64,000 bases of DNA from CAZIUL01 sp964542475 (GTDB lineage Bacteria > Planctomycetota > B15-G4 > CAYZWU01). This document shows, one piece after another, positions 1 through 8,633 of this stretch. How positions within the stretch are numbered: position 1 is the first letter of the stretch; each line of letters starts with the position of its first letter. The stretch covers positions 1-64,000 of the forward strand of contig CAZIUL010000023.1 in assembly GCA_964542475.1 (NCBI GenBank), read 5' to 3'. A program made the position numbers and the translations under genes. Under the pieces are notes generated by a model. The model was given only the letters and a program-made list of their open reading frames with translations, was not told where the DNA came from and made no database searches.

Positions 1-224
1 GCCCTCCAGAAGAAACGGTATGCGCCGGTTGGACAATGGAGGGCGCCGCTCCGTCAGCGCCGGAACCGAAGAGGCGGCAAGAGACTGCCGCCCTCCAGAA
101 GAAACGGAATGCGCCGCTTGAACAATGGAGGGCGCCGCTCCGTCGGCGCCGGAACGAAGAGGCGGCAAGGGACTGCCGCCCTCCAGAAGAAACGGTATGC
201 GCCGGTTGGACAATGGAGGGCGCC
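1..224. repeat. Tandem repeat, about 88 bp unit, 2.5 copies
   Basis: Two full units start at positions 1 (89 bp) and 90 (88 bp), and a partial third unit runs from 178 to 224. The first 47 bases of copies 1 and 3 are identical; copy 2 differs at three of those positions. Each unit begins with CCCTCCA and carries the complementary TGGAGGG about 30 bases later, so each can fold into a hairpin. The array touches the window edge, so its full length is unknown. The short frames that read through it are repeat artefacts and show no protein signature. Confidence 0.85.
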
Positions 225-240
225 CCCCCGTGTGTTGCCC

Positions 241-2529
241 CTACCTTCCCATCACATATTCCGCTGCTTTTTCCGGGAGCTTCCCTTGTTCAGCCAGGAG
301 CTTCAGCCGCTCGAAAAAAGCCATGTTCCTGCCGATCGCACCAGCAGGTGGCTCGAACTCCCCGCTTTCGTTGCAGGCAATTATTGCCTCGAGCACAAAC
401 GCCTCTCCCATCCCTTCCCCGTAGCGCAAGGAGGCTTTCACGCTTGATGCGGCGTGCTTCCAGCCGCCCTGCCCGATCCAGTCCAGGGCATAGGCGAGGT
501 GCATGCGCCTGAACACGTCTTTTTCCCCTTCGCCGTAGGTTTTTTTCAGGCACTGGCCGAGAAGATAGAGCGCATCGCCGTCAAGCGGATCGGCCTGCAG
601 GTACCTGTCAGCCAAAGCCGCGGCAGCCTCGTGATCGCCTTTTTCGAACAGTGCTGATGCGCGGTCCAGAAGAGCTTGCCCGGACAGAAGGTCCGCGGTT
701 TTCCTGTCTTCCGTGTCGCCGCGTTCACCAATGATCTCCCTGTAAACAGCCATGTGCAGGGATGCGGCGCGGAGATCGCCGCACCGGGCCTGGATGCGGC
801 TCAGGAGCTTGAGCGCGCCAGGATGATACGGCCTTTGCCTGAGAACGTATTGCAGCCGTTTTTTCGCCTCGCGCAGCAGCGGATCGCCGGGGTCCGGCTC
901 TGCTTCCGATTCGATCCACTGCTGCCCCGCGATCTGGCCGACGTAGCTGATGATCCCGATGTTGGCCGGGTCCATGTCAGCCGCACTCTTGAGTGTTTCG
1001 AACTCCTCGGGGCCGACCTTCTCCCCGATCCCCACCGAAGCGGCTTTCCAGTCCGAGATGAACCCGCGCCCACCGAGCCAGATGCTCGTCCCGGAAAAAA
1101 GGAGCAGCACGATAACGGATCCGGTTGTCAGCACCGGGTGGCGAATGCCCAAAGGTATCCTTTTGCAGGTTTTTTCCCGCATGCCCTGCGCCGCTGCCAG
1201 GAAAAGTATGACTGCCGACGCCGGGTGGTGCAGCGGCGAGCTGAACAGCGAAAGCACCGCAAAGGCAGCAACGGTCCCCGCTGCTGACGCGGACCCGAGG
1301 CGCTGGTCGTCGTCACCTGCTTCTCCGGGCCCGGCGGCCGCGCTCAGTCTGCGGAAAAGGAAAAACAGGAAACATGCAAAGGCCAGGGCCGCGAAAACGC
1401 CCCCTTCAGCCGCTGCCCAGAGGTATTCGTTGTGCGGGGTCTCGACCTCGGTCATTGCACCCATGAGCCCAGGGATCCGGGCCTCCTCCGCGCTGCGAAA
1501 GGGCGGGAATGTTTTTACGAAGCGCCCTGCGCCCGCACCCTGGAACGGGCTCTCGCCGATCATGTCGATTGTGCTTTTCCAGATCTCGATCCGCACCTTG
1601 TTGGTGGGGTAGTCAGGGCTGAAAACGGAGGCATCGGATTCGATGTTTTTCAATGCCAGGCTTTGTTTGGAACCGAGGAGCCCCCCGAGCAGCATTCCGG
1701 CGCAGGCCATGCATGCGAGCAATACCAGTCGCGGTCCGAGGCAAAACGGGCGTGCGTGTTCGCGTGCGGCGCTCTCTCCTGAAGGCGGGTTCGTTTCCCT
1801 GCGGGCGGGCCGTTGGAAAGCGCGCCTGAGCATGATGCAAAGCACGATCACCCCGGCCAGGGCTGCGAGTGCACCCGCCCGGCCGCCTGAAACCCATATG
1901 CCCGCCAGGATAAAAGGAAGCGATGCGGTTCCAACGAGCAGGAGGAGCCTGCCCCGGCTGAAGAAAAGCGCGAGCGCCATTGGAATCAGCAGTGCAGCGA
2001 TTTCAGCCAGTTCGTTGGTGTTGCCGAGCGTGGACACCGCCTCCCTTCCGGGGTTGAGCTTGTAAAAGGGGTCGATCCCGGCGCACTGGAGAAGGGCGTA
2101 GCAGCCGGCTGCCGCGCCGGCCGCGGTAAGCCAGGCGGGAACTGCAAGTGGGCGGTCGCGCGTGTGCTTCCCCGCGGCGGCTGACAGGAGAATGAGGCTG
2201 ATCATCCACGCTAGCAGAACGCACCCTGCCGGATCCCGCTCCAGCGAAGGACGGACGGGGAAAGCCAGAAAAAACACGAGGATCGCGGCAAAGAGCATGT
2301 CCGGCGGAAGCCGGGTTGACGCGGTCTTGAGCAGGTGTTGCGGCCCGCACGCGGCTGAAAGGACGGGCAGGAGGATCATGAGGATGAGATGCGTCTTGAT
2401 GCGGTCCATGTCCATCGCGCCCGGATGGAAAAAGAGCACAGCCGCAACACCGGTAAAGGCGATGGCTGACACCCTGTATCGCACGCAAAGATGCGCCTTG
2501 TCGATCATGGAGATCACCCTCTTGCTCAA
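241..2529 (-). CDS. O-antigen ligase/polymerase-like membrane protein with TPR tail
   Basis: Polytopic inner-membrane protein of the Wzy_C/WaaL superfamily, which transfers or polymerises lipid-linked glycans at the periplasmic face. The product is 762 residues. The first ~470 are strongly hydrophobic with about ten or more membrane segments. A large loop around residues 310-370 contains SPFQGAGAGRF and the H-N-x-x-L signature (PHNEYLW) typical of the family. The last ~270 residues are soluble and TPR-like (for example DALYLLGQCLKK), an arrangement found in many bacterial Wzy-type proteins. It is divergent from the methyltransferase at 2591. The nine glycosyltransferases at the other end of the window are plausible suppliers of its substrate, but that link is inference. 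Whether it is a ligase or a polymerase cannot be told from sequence. Confidence 0.8.
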   Translation of the reverse strand: MSKRVISMIDKAHLCVRYRVSAIAFTGVAAVLFFHPGAMDMDRIKTHLILMILLPVLSAACGPQHLLKTASTRLPPDMLFAAILVFFLAFPVRPSLERDPAGCVLLAWMISLILLSAAAGKHTRDRPLAVPAWLTAAGAAAGCYALLQCAGIDPFYKLNPGREAVSTLGNTNELAEIAALLIPMALALFFSRGRLLLLVGTASLPFILAGIWVSGGRAGALAALAGVIVLCIMLRRAFQRPARRETNPPSGESAAREHARPFCLGPRLVLLACMACAGMLLGGLLGSKQSLALKNIESDASVFSPDYPTNKVRIEIWKSTIDMIGESPFQGAGAGRFVKTFPPFRSAEEARIPGLMGAMTEVETPHNEYLWAAAEGGVFAALAFACFLFFLFRRLSAAAGPGEAGDDDQRLGSASAAGTVAAFAVLSLFSSPLHHPASAVILFLAAAQGMREKTCKRIPLGIRHPVLTTGSVIVLLLFSGTSIWLGGRGFISDWKAASVGIGEKVGPEEFETLKSAADMDPANIGIISYVGQIAGQQWIESEAEPDPGDPLLREAKKRLQYVLRQRPYHPGALKLLSRIQARCGDLRAASLHMAVYREIIGERGDTEDRKTADLLSGQALLDRASALFEKGDHEAAAALADRYLQADPLDGDALYLLGQCLKKTYGEGEKDVFRRMHLAYALDWIGQGGWKHAASSVKASLRYGEGMGEAFVLEAIIACNESGEFEPPAGAIGRNMAFFERLKLLAEQGKLPEKAAEYVMGR

Positions 2530-2555
2530 ATTACTGTTTTACCATATGCTTTGAT

Positions 2556-2576
2556 GCCGGAGCGATTCGCTTCGGC
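2556..2576 (+). promoter_or_regulatory. Leader hairpin upstream of the methyltransferase
   Basis: GCCGGAGCG and CGCTTCGGC form a 9-bp stem (one G-U pair on the RNA) with a 3-base loop, ending three bases before the Shine-Dalgarno AAGGAG of the gene at 2591. It could affect translation or simply be a stable intergenic hairpin. No U-tract follows, so it is not a standard terminator. Confidence 0.35.
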
Positions 2577-2590
2577 TGAAAGGAGACCGC

Positions 2591-3397
2591 ATGCGCGATG
2601 CTTGTGAAAAATACCACGACCATGTCGCCGGTATCTATGACGACATGTACCAGCGTTCGCCATACTGGGATTTTTACCACGAGATCTCCTGGAATCATAT
2701 GAAGAACTGTCTTCCATCGGACCTTTCCGCGGAGGCGCATGACGCCGGGTGCGGCACAGGGTTGTTCGGATTGAAGCTTTTGAAGGCCGGGTTCAGGGTT
2801 CTTTTTTCGGACATCTCTTCGAAGATGCTCGATGTCGCGCGCCGCAAGGCGGATGAAGCGGGATATTCGGACCGGGCCGAGTTCATCAAGATGGACATCT
2901 CGGACATGCGGACGATCCCGGACAGCCGGTTCGGGTTCGTGTGCGCCCAGGGGGATCCTCTCTCGCTCTGTCGCAGCCCTGAAAGGGCGATGGCCGCTAT
3001 AGCGAGGACGCTCGCGCCCGGAGGGACTGCCGTGCTTTCGGTGGACAACAGGACGGCCGGGTACGAGCATTTCCTGGAGAAAAACGATTTGGACGGCTTG
3101 GCGGATTTTCACAAGCGCGGAGTCTGGACCTGGCTCGCAAAGCAGGAAGACGAGAGGTTCCCATGCCGCACCTTCACGCCCGAGCGGCTGAGGAAGCTGG
3201 CAGCGGATGCGGGGCTCGACACGCTTTCGATGATCGGAAAGACCGTGCTTCCGTTGCGGAAGCATCCCAAGCTTCTCGAGGACAGGCGCGCATGCAAGGT
3301 CCTGAAGCGAATCGAGGCGAAGCTCGCGGCAAGGGAATCCAACCTGGGCCGCGCATCGCACATTCAGGTTGCGTTGAAAAAATTGAACCCGGCGTGA
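2591..3397 (+). CDS. Class I SAM-dependent methyltransferase
   Basis: A 268-residue cytoplasmic protein with the Rossmann-fold methyltransferase architecture. Motif I is AGCGTGLFGLKLL near residues 50-63, followed by the acidic end of strand 2 (VLFSDIS) that binds the ribose of S-adenosylmethionine, then MDISDM and CAQGDPLSL in place of motifs II-III. A good Shine-Dalgarno (AAGGAG) lies 6 bases before the ATG. The N-terminus (YHDHVAGIYDDMY) resembles small-molecule methyltransferases rather than rRNA or protein enzymes, but the substrate cannot be inferred. It stands alone, divergent from the O-antigen ligase-like gene and followed by a separate promoter for the HlyD-type gene. Confidence 0.85.
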   Translation: MRDACEKYHDHVAGIYDDMYQRSPYWDFYHEISWNHMKNCLPSDLSAEAHDAGCGTGLFGLKLLKAGFRVLFSDISSKMLDVARRKADEAGYSDRAEFIKMDISDMRTIPDSRFGFVCAQGDPLSLCRSPERAMAAIARTLAPGGTAVLSVDNRTAGYEHFLEKNDLDGLADFHKRGVWTWLAKQEDERFPCRTFTPERLRKLAADAGLDTLSMIGKTVLPLRKHPKLLEDRRACKVLKRIEAKLAARESNLGRASHIQVALKKLNPA

Positions 3398-3440
3398 CGG
3401 CTTGCTGTGCTGCGATCCGCCACATTACCCGGCATCTTGC

Positions 3441-3468
3441 TTGAAAATCCGGCGCCCGGGCCTATTAT
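3441..3468 (+). promoter_or_regulatory. Candidate sigma-70 promoter for the HlyD-type gene
   Basis: TTGAAA (3441-3446) and TATTAT (3463-3468) are separated by 16 bases in the intergenic space between 3398 and 3516. The spacing and position, about 50 bases before the start codon, fit a housekeeping promoter. This is pattern matching only. Confidence 0.5.
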
Positions 3469-3516
3469 TCTCTCGTATGGCACTTCCGATTCACGAATGA
3501 TGAAAGGTGTTTTATC

Positions 3517-4923
3517 ATGATCACGATGCTTGACCTTGCTGTTTACGTCTATCTCGCGCTTAGCTTTGCAGCTCCCCAGGACCTTCCTGACGCCGAGTCA
3601 AAGGGCGACGTCCATGTCGTCTCAAGGGGGCTGTTCTCCTGTTCCCTGGAAGTTGATGGCAGGTTTGTGCCCGGTACCGCTGAAGAGCTTGCTTTCCGCC
3701 CGGACGGATACGCGGGCGGATGTAAGATCCTGGAGGTGTGCGAGCACGGAAGCACGGTGCTGAAAGGCGATCTTTTGCTCCGGTTCGATACGGAGGCGAT
3801 CGAAGATCAGATAGAAAACATGCGTCTGGAGGTTCGCTCGGCCGAGCAGGCGCTCTTGGACGCCAAGGCAAGGGAGCGTATCGAGGGGATGGATCTGCAA
3901 GCCAGCCTGGACAGGGTTGACTACGACCTGGCGACGGCGTCAAAGCGTCTCAATGGCTACGAGCAGATAAAAAAGGGCCTGGACGACGAGTCGACCAGGC
4001 TGACATTTCTTTACAGGGAACATTCCATAACGGACCAGGAGGACAACCTCGACCAGCTTGGAAAGATGTACAGGGAGGACGAGCTCACGGAAGAGACCGA
4101 GGAGATAGTCCTGAAAAGGAACAAGAGGAACCTCGACAGGCTGAAAAAGAGCTTCGAGCTTCAAAAGTCGCAGCAGAAGTACTCGGAGGAGTTCACAGAG
4201 AAGGTTTCACACCAGGGGATGATCAGGGATGTTGACGCTAAAAAGCGCGCCCAGAAGAAGGTCAGGACTATGGGTGACTCCACCATTGTCTTTGCGAAGA
4301 TTGCGGTTGAACGGGCCGGGATAAAACTGGAGAAGGTGAAAAAATCTTTGGAAGAGCTTATTAGCGACAGGGAAAAGATGAGGTTCACGAGCCCCGCGGA
4401 CGGGATCCTGCTGCACTGCGACAGCAAGCTTGCGGGCGGGGAGCTGAGCAAAGACGGTACCGCGGGAATGAACAAGGTGCTGCTCACAGTGGCTGATCCG
4501 GGAAGCCTGAGGGTAATGTTCACAGTTGCGGAGAGCGACATCTTCAAGGTGAAAAAAGGGTTGGCGGTAAAGGTGAAGCCGAAAGCCATGCCCGAGCACG
4601 AAATGGATGCGGTACTCGAAACTGTTCCCGTTTTTCCGTCCATGAAAACGACGAAGTGGGAGTGTTACGCAGCGGTCGAGGGGAAGCACATCGATTTTCT
4701 TCCGGGAATGACCTGCTCCATGGAGGTTTTTCACAAGGAGCTCGAAAACGTGATAGCCGTGCCTGAGGAGGCGATATCAGTGGAGGCCGGCAAGAAGACC
4801 TGCCAGGTGATCACGGACAGCGTGATCGAAAAGCGCGCGGTTGTTGTGGGGGAATCGGGAGGCGGCAGGGTCGTGATCAAGGAAGGTCTCGAGGAAGGGG
4901 AGCGTATTCTCATACCGCGGTGA
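3517..4923 (+). CDS. HlyD/RND-type periplasmic adaptor (membrane fusion protein)
   Basis: A 468-residue exported protein with an N-terminal hydrophobic signal (DLAVYVYLALSFAA). The first lipoyl half-motif is around residues 67-95 (HGSTVLKGDLLLRFD). A very long, charged coiled-coil hairpin follows at about 96-290, and the second lipoyl half at about 292-330 (FTSPADGILLHC). The beta-barrel and membrane-proximal domains include VADPGSLRVMFTV and the conserved VPEEAI. Such adaptors bridge an inner-membrane ABC or RND pump to an outer-membrane channel. No pump or TolC-like gene is adjacent. The start is the ATG 8 bases after GAAAGGTG. It is convergent with trpS. Confidence 0.8.
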   Translation: MITMLDLAVYVYLALSFAAPQDLPDAESKGDVHVVSRGLFSCSLEVDGRFVPGTAEELAFRPDGYAGGCKILEVCEHGSTVLKGDLLLRFDTEAIEDQIENMRLEVRSAEQALLDAKARERIEGMDLQASLDRVDYDLATASKRLNGYEQIKKGLDDESTRLTFLYREHSITDQEDNLDQLGKMYREDELTEETEEIVLKRNKRNLDRLKKSFELQKSQQKYSEEFTEKVSHQGMIRDVDAKKRAQKKVRTMGDSTIVFAKIAVERAGIKLEKVKKSLEELISDREKMRFTSPADGILLHCDSKLAGGELSKDGTAGMNKVLLTVADPGSLRVMFTVAESDIFKVKKGLAVKVKPKAMPEHEMDAVLETVPVFPSMKTTKWECYAAVEGKHIDFLPGMTCSMEVFHKELENVIAVPEEAISVEAGKKTCQVITDSVIEKRAVVVGESGGGRVVIKEGLEEGERILIPR

Positions 4924-4962
4924 GCTGAAGGTTGTATCTGCCGGGGCGGGCATCGCGGCCAT

Positions 4963-5943
4963 TTACCCCCTCAGGCCGGTCAGCTCATGCACCTTTTTCA
5001 TGGTCTCAATAGCGATTTCCCGGGCTTTTTTTCCGCCCTGGTCAAGAACGTCCCGCACCCTGTCCGGGTCTGACTTGAGCGCGTGGTATTTTTCAATTAT
5101 CGGAGAGTTCAGCGCGTTCATATGAACAGCGAGTTTTTTCTTGCAGTCCACGCACCCTAACGATCCGGCCCTGCACCCCTTGTCGATTTCATCGATTTCA
5201 TCCTTCTCCGAGTAGATGCCGTGCAAGGAGAAGATGTTGCAGATCCCCGGATCCCCGGGATCGTTTTTCCTCAGGCGCGCCGGATCCGTGAACGCGGTTC
5301 GAAGCTTTTTCCAGAGCTCGTCAGGACCCTCGGTGATGGCGATGTAGTTGTTCAGGGTCTTGCTCATCTTCTGCTTGCCGTCGAGCCCCTTGATGCGGGC
5401 CGCCTGGGTCAAAAGCGCTTTCGGTTCCGGAAAGTACTCCCCGAAGGTGTTGTTGAACTTTTTCGCGATGTCCCGGCATAGCTCGATGTGCTGGACCTGG
5501 TCCTCGCCCACCGGCACGTGTCGGGCGCGGTAGAGCAGTATGTCGGCGGACTGGAGTATGGGGTAGGTTAGAAGTCCCAGGTTGATGTTCTGCTTGTGCT
5601 GGTCGGACTTTTCCTTGAACTGCGTCATGCGCATGGCCTCGCCCATGGGGGTCAGGCAGTTGAATATCCACGCCAGCTCCGTGTGCTGCACGATGTGCGA
5701 CTGCACGAAAAGCGTGCATTTTTCCGGGTCGATGCCGCAGGCCATGTTCACGCAGGCCGCATCGAAGATCCTATCGGACATCGTCTTGGGATCGTATGCA
5801 ACGGTCATGGCGTGGTAGTCCACGATGCAGAAGCAGCAGTCGTACTCGTCTATCATGGAGGCCCAGTTCTTGATGGCCCCGTGATAGTTCCCTATGTGCA
5901 GTGTGCCGCTGGGTTGAATGCCGCTCAAAACTCTGTGCTTCAT
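4963..5943 (-). CDS. trpS: Tryptophanyl-tRNA synthetase
   Basis: Class I synthetase charging tRNA-Trp with tryptophan. The 326 residues match the usual bacterial length. The HIGH-type motif GTLHIGNYHG is at residues 14-23, the KMSKS-type loop QKMSKTLNN is near residues 195-203, and GEDQVQHIELCRDIA is the tryptophan/ATP pocket signature. A C-terminal CVDCKKKLA segment is typical of TrpRS. It is the last gene of the minus-strand block ribH-nusB-sppA-ftsY-trpS and lies 24 bases after ftsY, so it is probably co-transcribed. No T-box or other leader is visible. Confidence 0.97.
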   Translation of the reverse strand: MKHRVLSGIQPSGTLHIGNYHGAIKNWASMIDEYDCCFCIVDYHAMTVAYDPKTMSDRIFDAACVNMACGIDPEKCTLFVQSHIVQHTELAWIFNCLTPMGEAMRMTQFKEKSDQHKQNINLGLLTYPILQSADILLYRARHVPVGEDQVQHIELCRDIAKKFNNTFGEYFPEPKALLTQAARIKGLDGKQKMSKTLNNYIAITEGPDELWKKLRTAFTDPARLRKNDPGDPGICNIFSLHGIYSEKDEIDEIDKGCRAGSLGCVDCKKKLAVHMNALNSPIIEKYHALKSDPDRVRDVLDQGGKKAREIAIETMKKVHELTGLRG

Positions 5944-5967
5944 GTCGTATCCTCGTATCAGTACAGC

Positions 5968-6873
5968 TCAGTCGAAAATGGCGTCGACGAATGAATCCGC
6001 GTCGAACAGCTCGACATCGTCCAAACTCTCTCCAACGCCGATGTACTTGACAGGGGTGTTTACCTGCTCGCGGATCGTGACGACCGCGCCTCCCTTTGCC
6101 GTTCCGTCCAGCTTGGCCAGGAACAGGCTGGTAACCTTCACAACCTCGCCGAACTGTTTTGCCTGGACAACCGCGTTCTGCCCGGTTGTGGCGTCGAGCA
6201 CGAGTATCACCTCGTGCGGGGCGCCGGGTATCTTCTTGCTGATGACGCGCTTGATCTTGTCAAGCTCCTGCATCAGGTTTTCCTGTGTGTGAAGCCGGCC
6301 CGCCGTGTCGATGATGAGCACGTCCGCGCCCCTTGTCAGGGCTTCGTCCGCCGCATTGAACGCCACGGAAGCGGGATCAGCACCCGTGGATTTTTTGACT
6401 ATATCCACGCCAACGCGCTCGCTCCAGAGCGTGAGCTGCTCGACCGCTGCCGCGCGGAACGTGTCGCACGCCCCGAGCACAACGCTCTTTCCCCTTTTTT
6501 TGTGGAGCGATCCGAGCTTGGCAATGGATGTGGTTTTACCCGAGCCGTTCACGCCCACGACCAGGATCACTGTTGGCGGTTTCTCCGCGTATTCGATTCC
6601 GGCTCCGTCGTCCTTCATGATCTCCTTCAGGCGCTTTTTCAGGAAGTCGTACACCTCGCCGGTTGTCTTTATCTCTTTTGCCTTGAACGCCGCACGCACC
6701 TCATCGATTACATTGACCGCGGTAGAGCCGATGTCGGATGTGTAAAGAACCTCCTCGAGCTCCTCGATGAAATCATCGTCCAGATCACGGTTTATCGCAA
6801 AAAGCCCCTTGATCCCTGATGCTATTTTCTCCCGAGTTTTTGCAAGGCCCTTGAACAGCTTTTTGAACACCAT
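5968..6873 (-). CDS. ftsY: Signal recognition particle receptor FtsY
   Basis: SRP-family GTPase that docks ribosome-SRP complexes at the membrane for co-translational insertion. P-loop GVNGSGKTTS, DTAGRLH (G3) and AKLDGTAKGGA (G4 and closing loop) are all intact, as is the N-domain DDDFIEELEEVLYTSDIG. I take the ATG at 6873 (MVFKKLFKGLAK), giving a 301-residue protein with an amphipathic membrane-binding N-terminus. An in-frame ATG at 6915 would add 14 residues without better ribosome-binding support. The long acidic A domain of enterobacterial FtsY is absent, as in many other bacteria. Confidence 0.96.
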   Translation of the reverse strand: MVFKKLFKGLAKTREKIASGIKGLFAINRDLDDDFIEELEEVLYTSDIGSTAVNVIDEVRAAFKAKEIKTTGEVYDFLKKRLKEIMKDDGAGIEYAEKPPTVILVVGVNGSGKTTSIAKLGSLHKKRGKSVVLGACDTFRAAAVEQLTLWSERVGVDIVKKSTGADPASVAFNAADEALTRGADVLIIDTAGRLHTQENLMQELDKIKRVISKKIPGAPHEVILVLDATTGQNAVVQAKQFGEVVKVTSLFLAKLDGTAKGGAVVTIREQVNTPVKYIGVGESLDDVELFDADSFVDAIFD

Positions 6874-6970
6874 CTCTTTTGTTGTTTCCTTTTGTTTACA
6901 TCGATCAAAAAACACATCCGGAAAAGAATAACCCCTGTTTTGTGAATTTCAAGGGGGAGAGTCCGACACA

Positions 6971-7048
6971 GGTTGAGGATCGTCTCCCGGCATGCAGCGC
7001 AGCATGACCGCAGTTTGCGGTGTAGAATCAGATGAGTATGAAATATGC
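6971..7048. repeat. Dispersed intergenic repeat, copy 1
   Basis: A stretch of about 78 bp between ftsY and sppA. It opens with TTGAGGATCGTCTCC and closes with GAGTATGAAATATGC. It matches copies at 20001-20084 and 26416-26499 and the inverted copy at 26322-26400. It is non-coding here. The shared minus-strand peptide seen in copies 1 and 3 is not kept in copy 2, so I do not treat it as a gene. Confidence 0.8.
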
Positions 7049-7066
7049 TCGACAACCTGCTGTGAG

Positions 7067-8059
7067 TTACGAGTCCTTCGCCCGCGGCAGCCACAGGTAG
7101 TAGAACCCTGTCCTGGGGGGGACCAGGAACCGGTCGAGCCCGAGGTCGATCAGCTTCGGAATCCTTTGACCGCCCAGGCCCGACATCCGGTTGTAAGTGT
7201 TGTCATCAGGGTATGCTGTACGGCGGTAGACAACCGTTCTGGCATCGAGATCGAGCCCCGCGATCGCGCAGGCTTCGTCAATGGCCTGGTCCAGGTAGCC
7301 GATTTTGTCGATAAGGCCGATATCCAGCGCCTGCTCTGCAGTATAGACCCGGCCGTCAGCGATCTTTTTAACGCGCTCCTCCTCAATGCCTCGGCCTGTT
7401 GCCACGATACTGACGAACCTGCCGTAGAACTCGTCGACCATCTCCTGGAAAACTCTGTCTTCCTCGGCCGTGGAGGGGCGGAACGGCGAGCCCATGTCTT
7501 TCAGCGAGCCCGACTTTGCCGGTTTCACGTTTACACCCACAAGCTCCATCAGGCCGGTGAGGTCGATCTGCTGGAAGATGACACCGATCGATCCCGTAAT
7601 TGTTGTGGGATGCGCGACTATCTTATCGGCTGCCATGGAAATGTAGTACCCGCCGGAGGCGGCGGTGTCCATCATGGCTGCTACCACACAGGCGCCTGTT
7701 TTCAGCTTGAACAGACGTATTTCACGGTAGAGGATGTCGCTGGCAGTGACGGAACCGCCGGGGCTGTCGATTGTAAGAACCACGGCCTTGACATCGCTGT
7801 CGCTTTCAGCGCGCTTCAGGTGTGAAACCACCTCCTGCACCATGCTGGGTTCATACCCGGCCAATCCGGTGCCGGGCTGGTCCGTGATTGTTCCTGTCAC
7901 TGGAATGATGACTATCTTGTCATCCCCATCCCCTGACAGGGTGAACTCCTGAAGCGGGTCGGTATAGTCCTTGAAGAGATTAAGGTCCATGGGCGCGAAA
8001 ATGCAGCCGGAAGCAGCGAGCGCCGCCGCAATGAAAAATAGCAATGCTGTTTTGTTCAT
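7067..8059 (-). CDS. sppA: Signal peptide peptidase SppA (S49 serine protease), lipoprotein
   Basis: Membrane-associated serine/lysine-dyad protease that degrades cleaved signal peptides. The 330-residue product has one S49 domain, the short (36K) form rather than the duplicated E. coli form. The N-terminus is a lipoprotein signal with Cys near residue 19 (LAASGC). TIDSPGGSV is the oxyanion region, TAASGGYYI carries the nucleophilic serine, ITGSIGVI follows it, and KSGSLKDMGSPFR carries the general-base lysine. It lies between nusB and ftsY in the minus-strand housekeeping block, with a 90-base gap on the nusB side. Confidence 0.93.
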   Translation of the reverse strand: MNKTALLFFIAAALAASGCIFAPMDLNLFKDYTDPLQEFTLSGDGDDKIVIIPVTGTITDQPGTGLAGYEPSMVQEVVSHLKRAESDSDVKAVVLTIDSPGGSVTASDILYREIRLFKLKTGACVVAAMMDTAASGGYYISMAADKIVAHPTTITGSIGVIFQQIDLTGLMELVGVNVKPAKSGSLKDMGSPFRPSTAEEDRVFQEMVDEFYGRFVSIVATGRGIEEERVKKIADGRVYTAEQALDIGLIDKIGYLDQAIDEACAIAGLDLDARTVVYRRTAYPDDNTYNRMSGLGGQRIPKLIDLGLDRFLVPPRTGFYYLWLPRAKDS

Positions 8060-8149
8060 CTCTTTACCTTTCTGATTAACGGCGCATGGAGGGCCGAAGG
8101 TTTTGCACGAAGGGGAATCCCCGGATATCTCCCTGCTTCCTCATTGGAG

Positions 8150-8614
8150 CTACAAATCGTTGTCCCGCTTGACCCGGTCCAGGATTCCGTTGATGAAGCC
8201 GCCTGAGTTGGCAGTGGAAAACCTCTTTCCAAGCTCGATGGCTTCGTTGATGGATACCTTTGGAGGAATGTCCGGCCGGAAAAGCAGCTCGAAAATAGCC
8301 TGCCGCATGATGTTTCTGTCAACCGTGGCGATACGGTTGAGCTCCCAGTTCTGGGCGGAGCTCTGTATCGTCTTGTCTATCTTTTCCTGGTTGTCCACCA
8401 CGCCCTGGATCAGGGACCGGCTGAACTCGATGATGTCCTCATCATCCGTCTGCTCGACGATGTAGCTGTTCATCTCGTTGCAGCAGTCATTCCCTCGAAT
8501 GTCCAGCATGTAGAGGAACTGGAATGAGATCTCCCGGGCCTGCGTCCTCTTGCGGATGGTGTTATCACCGTTCGTGTTCCGGGGTGTGTCGGTACCTGAG
8601 TCGCAGTTCCACAT
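8150..8614 (-). CDS. nusB: Transcription antitermination factor NusB
   Basis: RNA-binding factor that, with NusE (S10), promotes antitermination on rRNA operons. The core signature is RKRTQAREISFQFLYMLDI, followed by IEFSRSLIQGVVDNQEKID and NRIATVDRNIMRQAIFEL, then SINEAIELGKRFSTANSGGF near the C-terminus. I place the start at the ATG at 8614 (154 residues). The frame stays open further upstream, but that part overlaps ribH and lacks NusB similarity. The start lies 19 bases after the ribH stop, matching the common ribH-nusB pairing in bacteria. Confidence 0.94.
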   Translation of the reverse strand: MWNCDSGTDTPRNTNGDNTIRKRTQAREISFQFLYMLDIRGNDCCNEMNSYIVEQTDDEDIIEFSRSLIQGVVDNQEKIDKTIQSSAQNWELNRIATVDRNIMRQAIFELLFRPDIPPKVSINEAIELGKRFSTANSGGFINGILDRVKRDNDL

Positions 8615-8633
8615 TTTTCCGTTCCGGAATCGA

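Noticed and set aside
36..512. Overlapping arginine-rich frames through the repeat array
   Set aside because: They read through tandem repeat DNA and the antisense of the ligase-like gene, with no family resemblance and no ribosome-binding site.
2531..3361. 276-codon minus-strand frame opposite the methyltransferase
   Set aside because: Antisense shadow of a well-supported methyltransferase; composition is that of a complementary strand in high-GC coding DNA.
6822..7094. Minus-strand peptide shared with a frame at 26409-26750 (FHTHL..HRKLRSCC)
   Set aside because: The similarity comes from the dispersed DNA repeat. The copy at 20001-20084 does not keep the same peptide, so no coding role is supported.
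6992..7825. 277-codon plus-strand frame opposite sppA
   Set aside because: Shadow of sppA, which has all catalytic motifs on the other strand.
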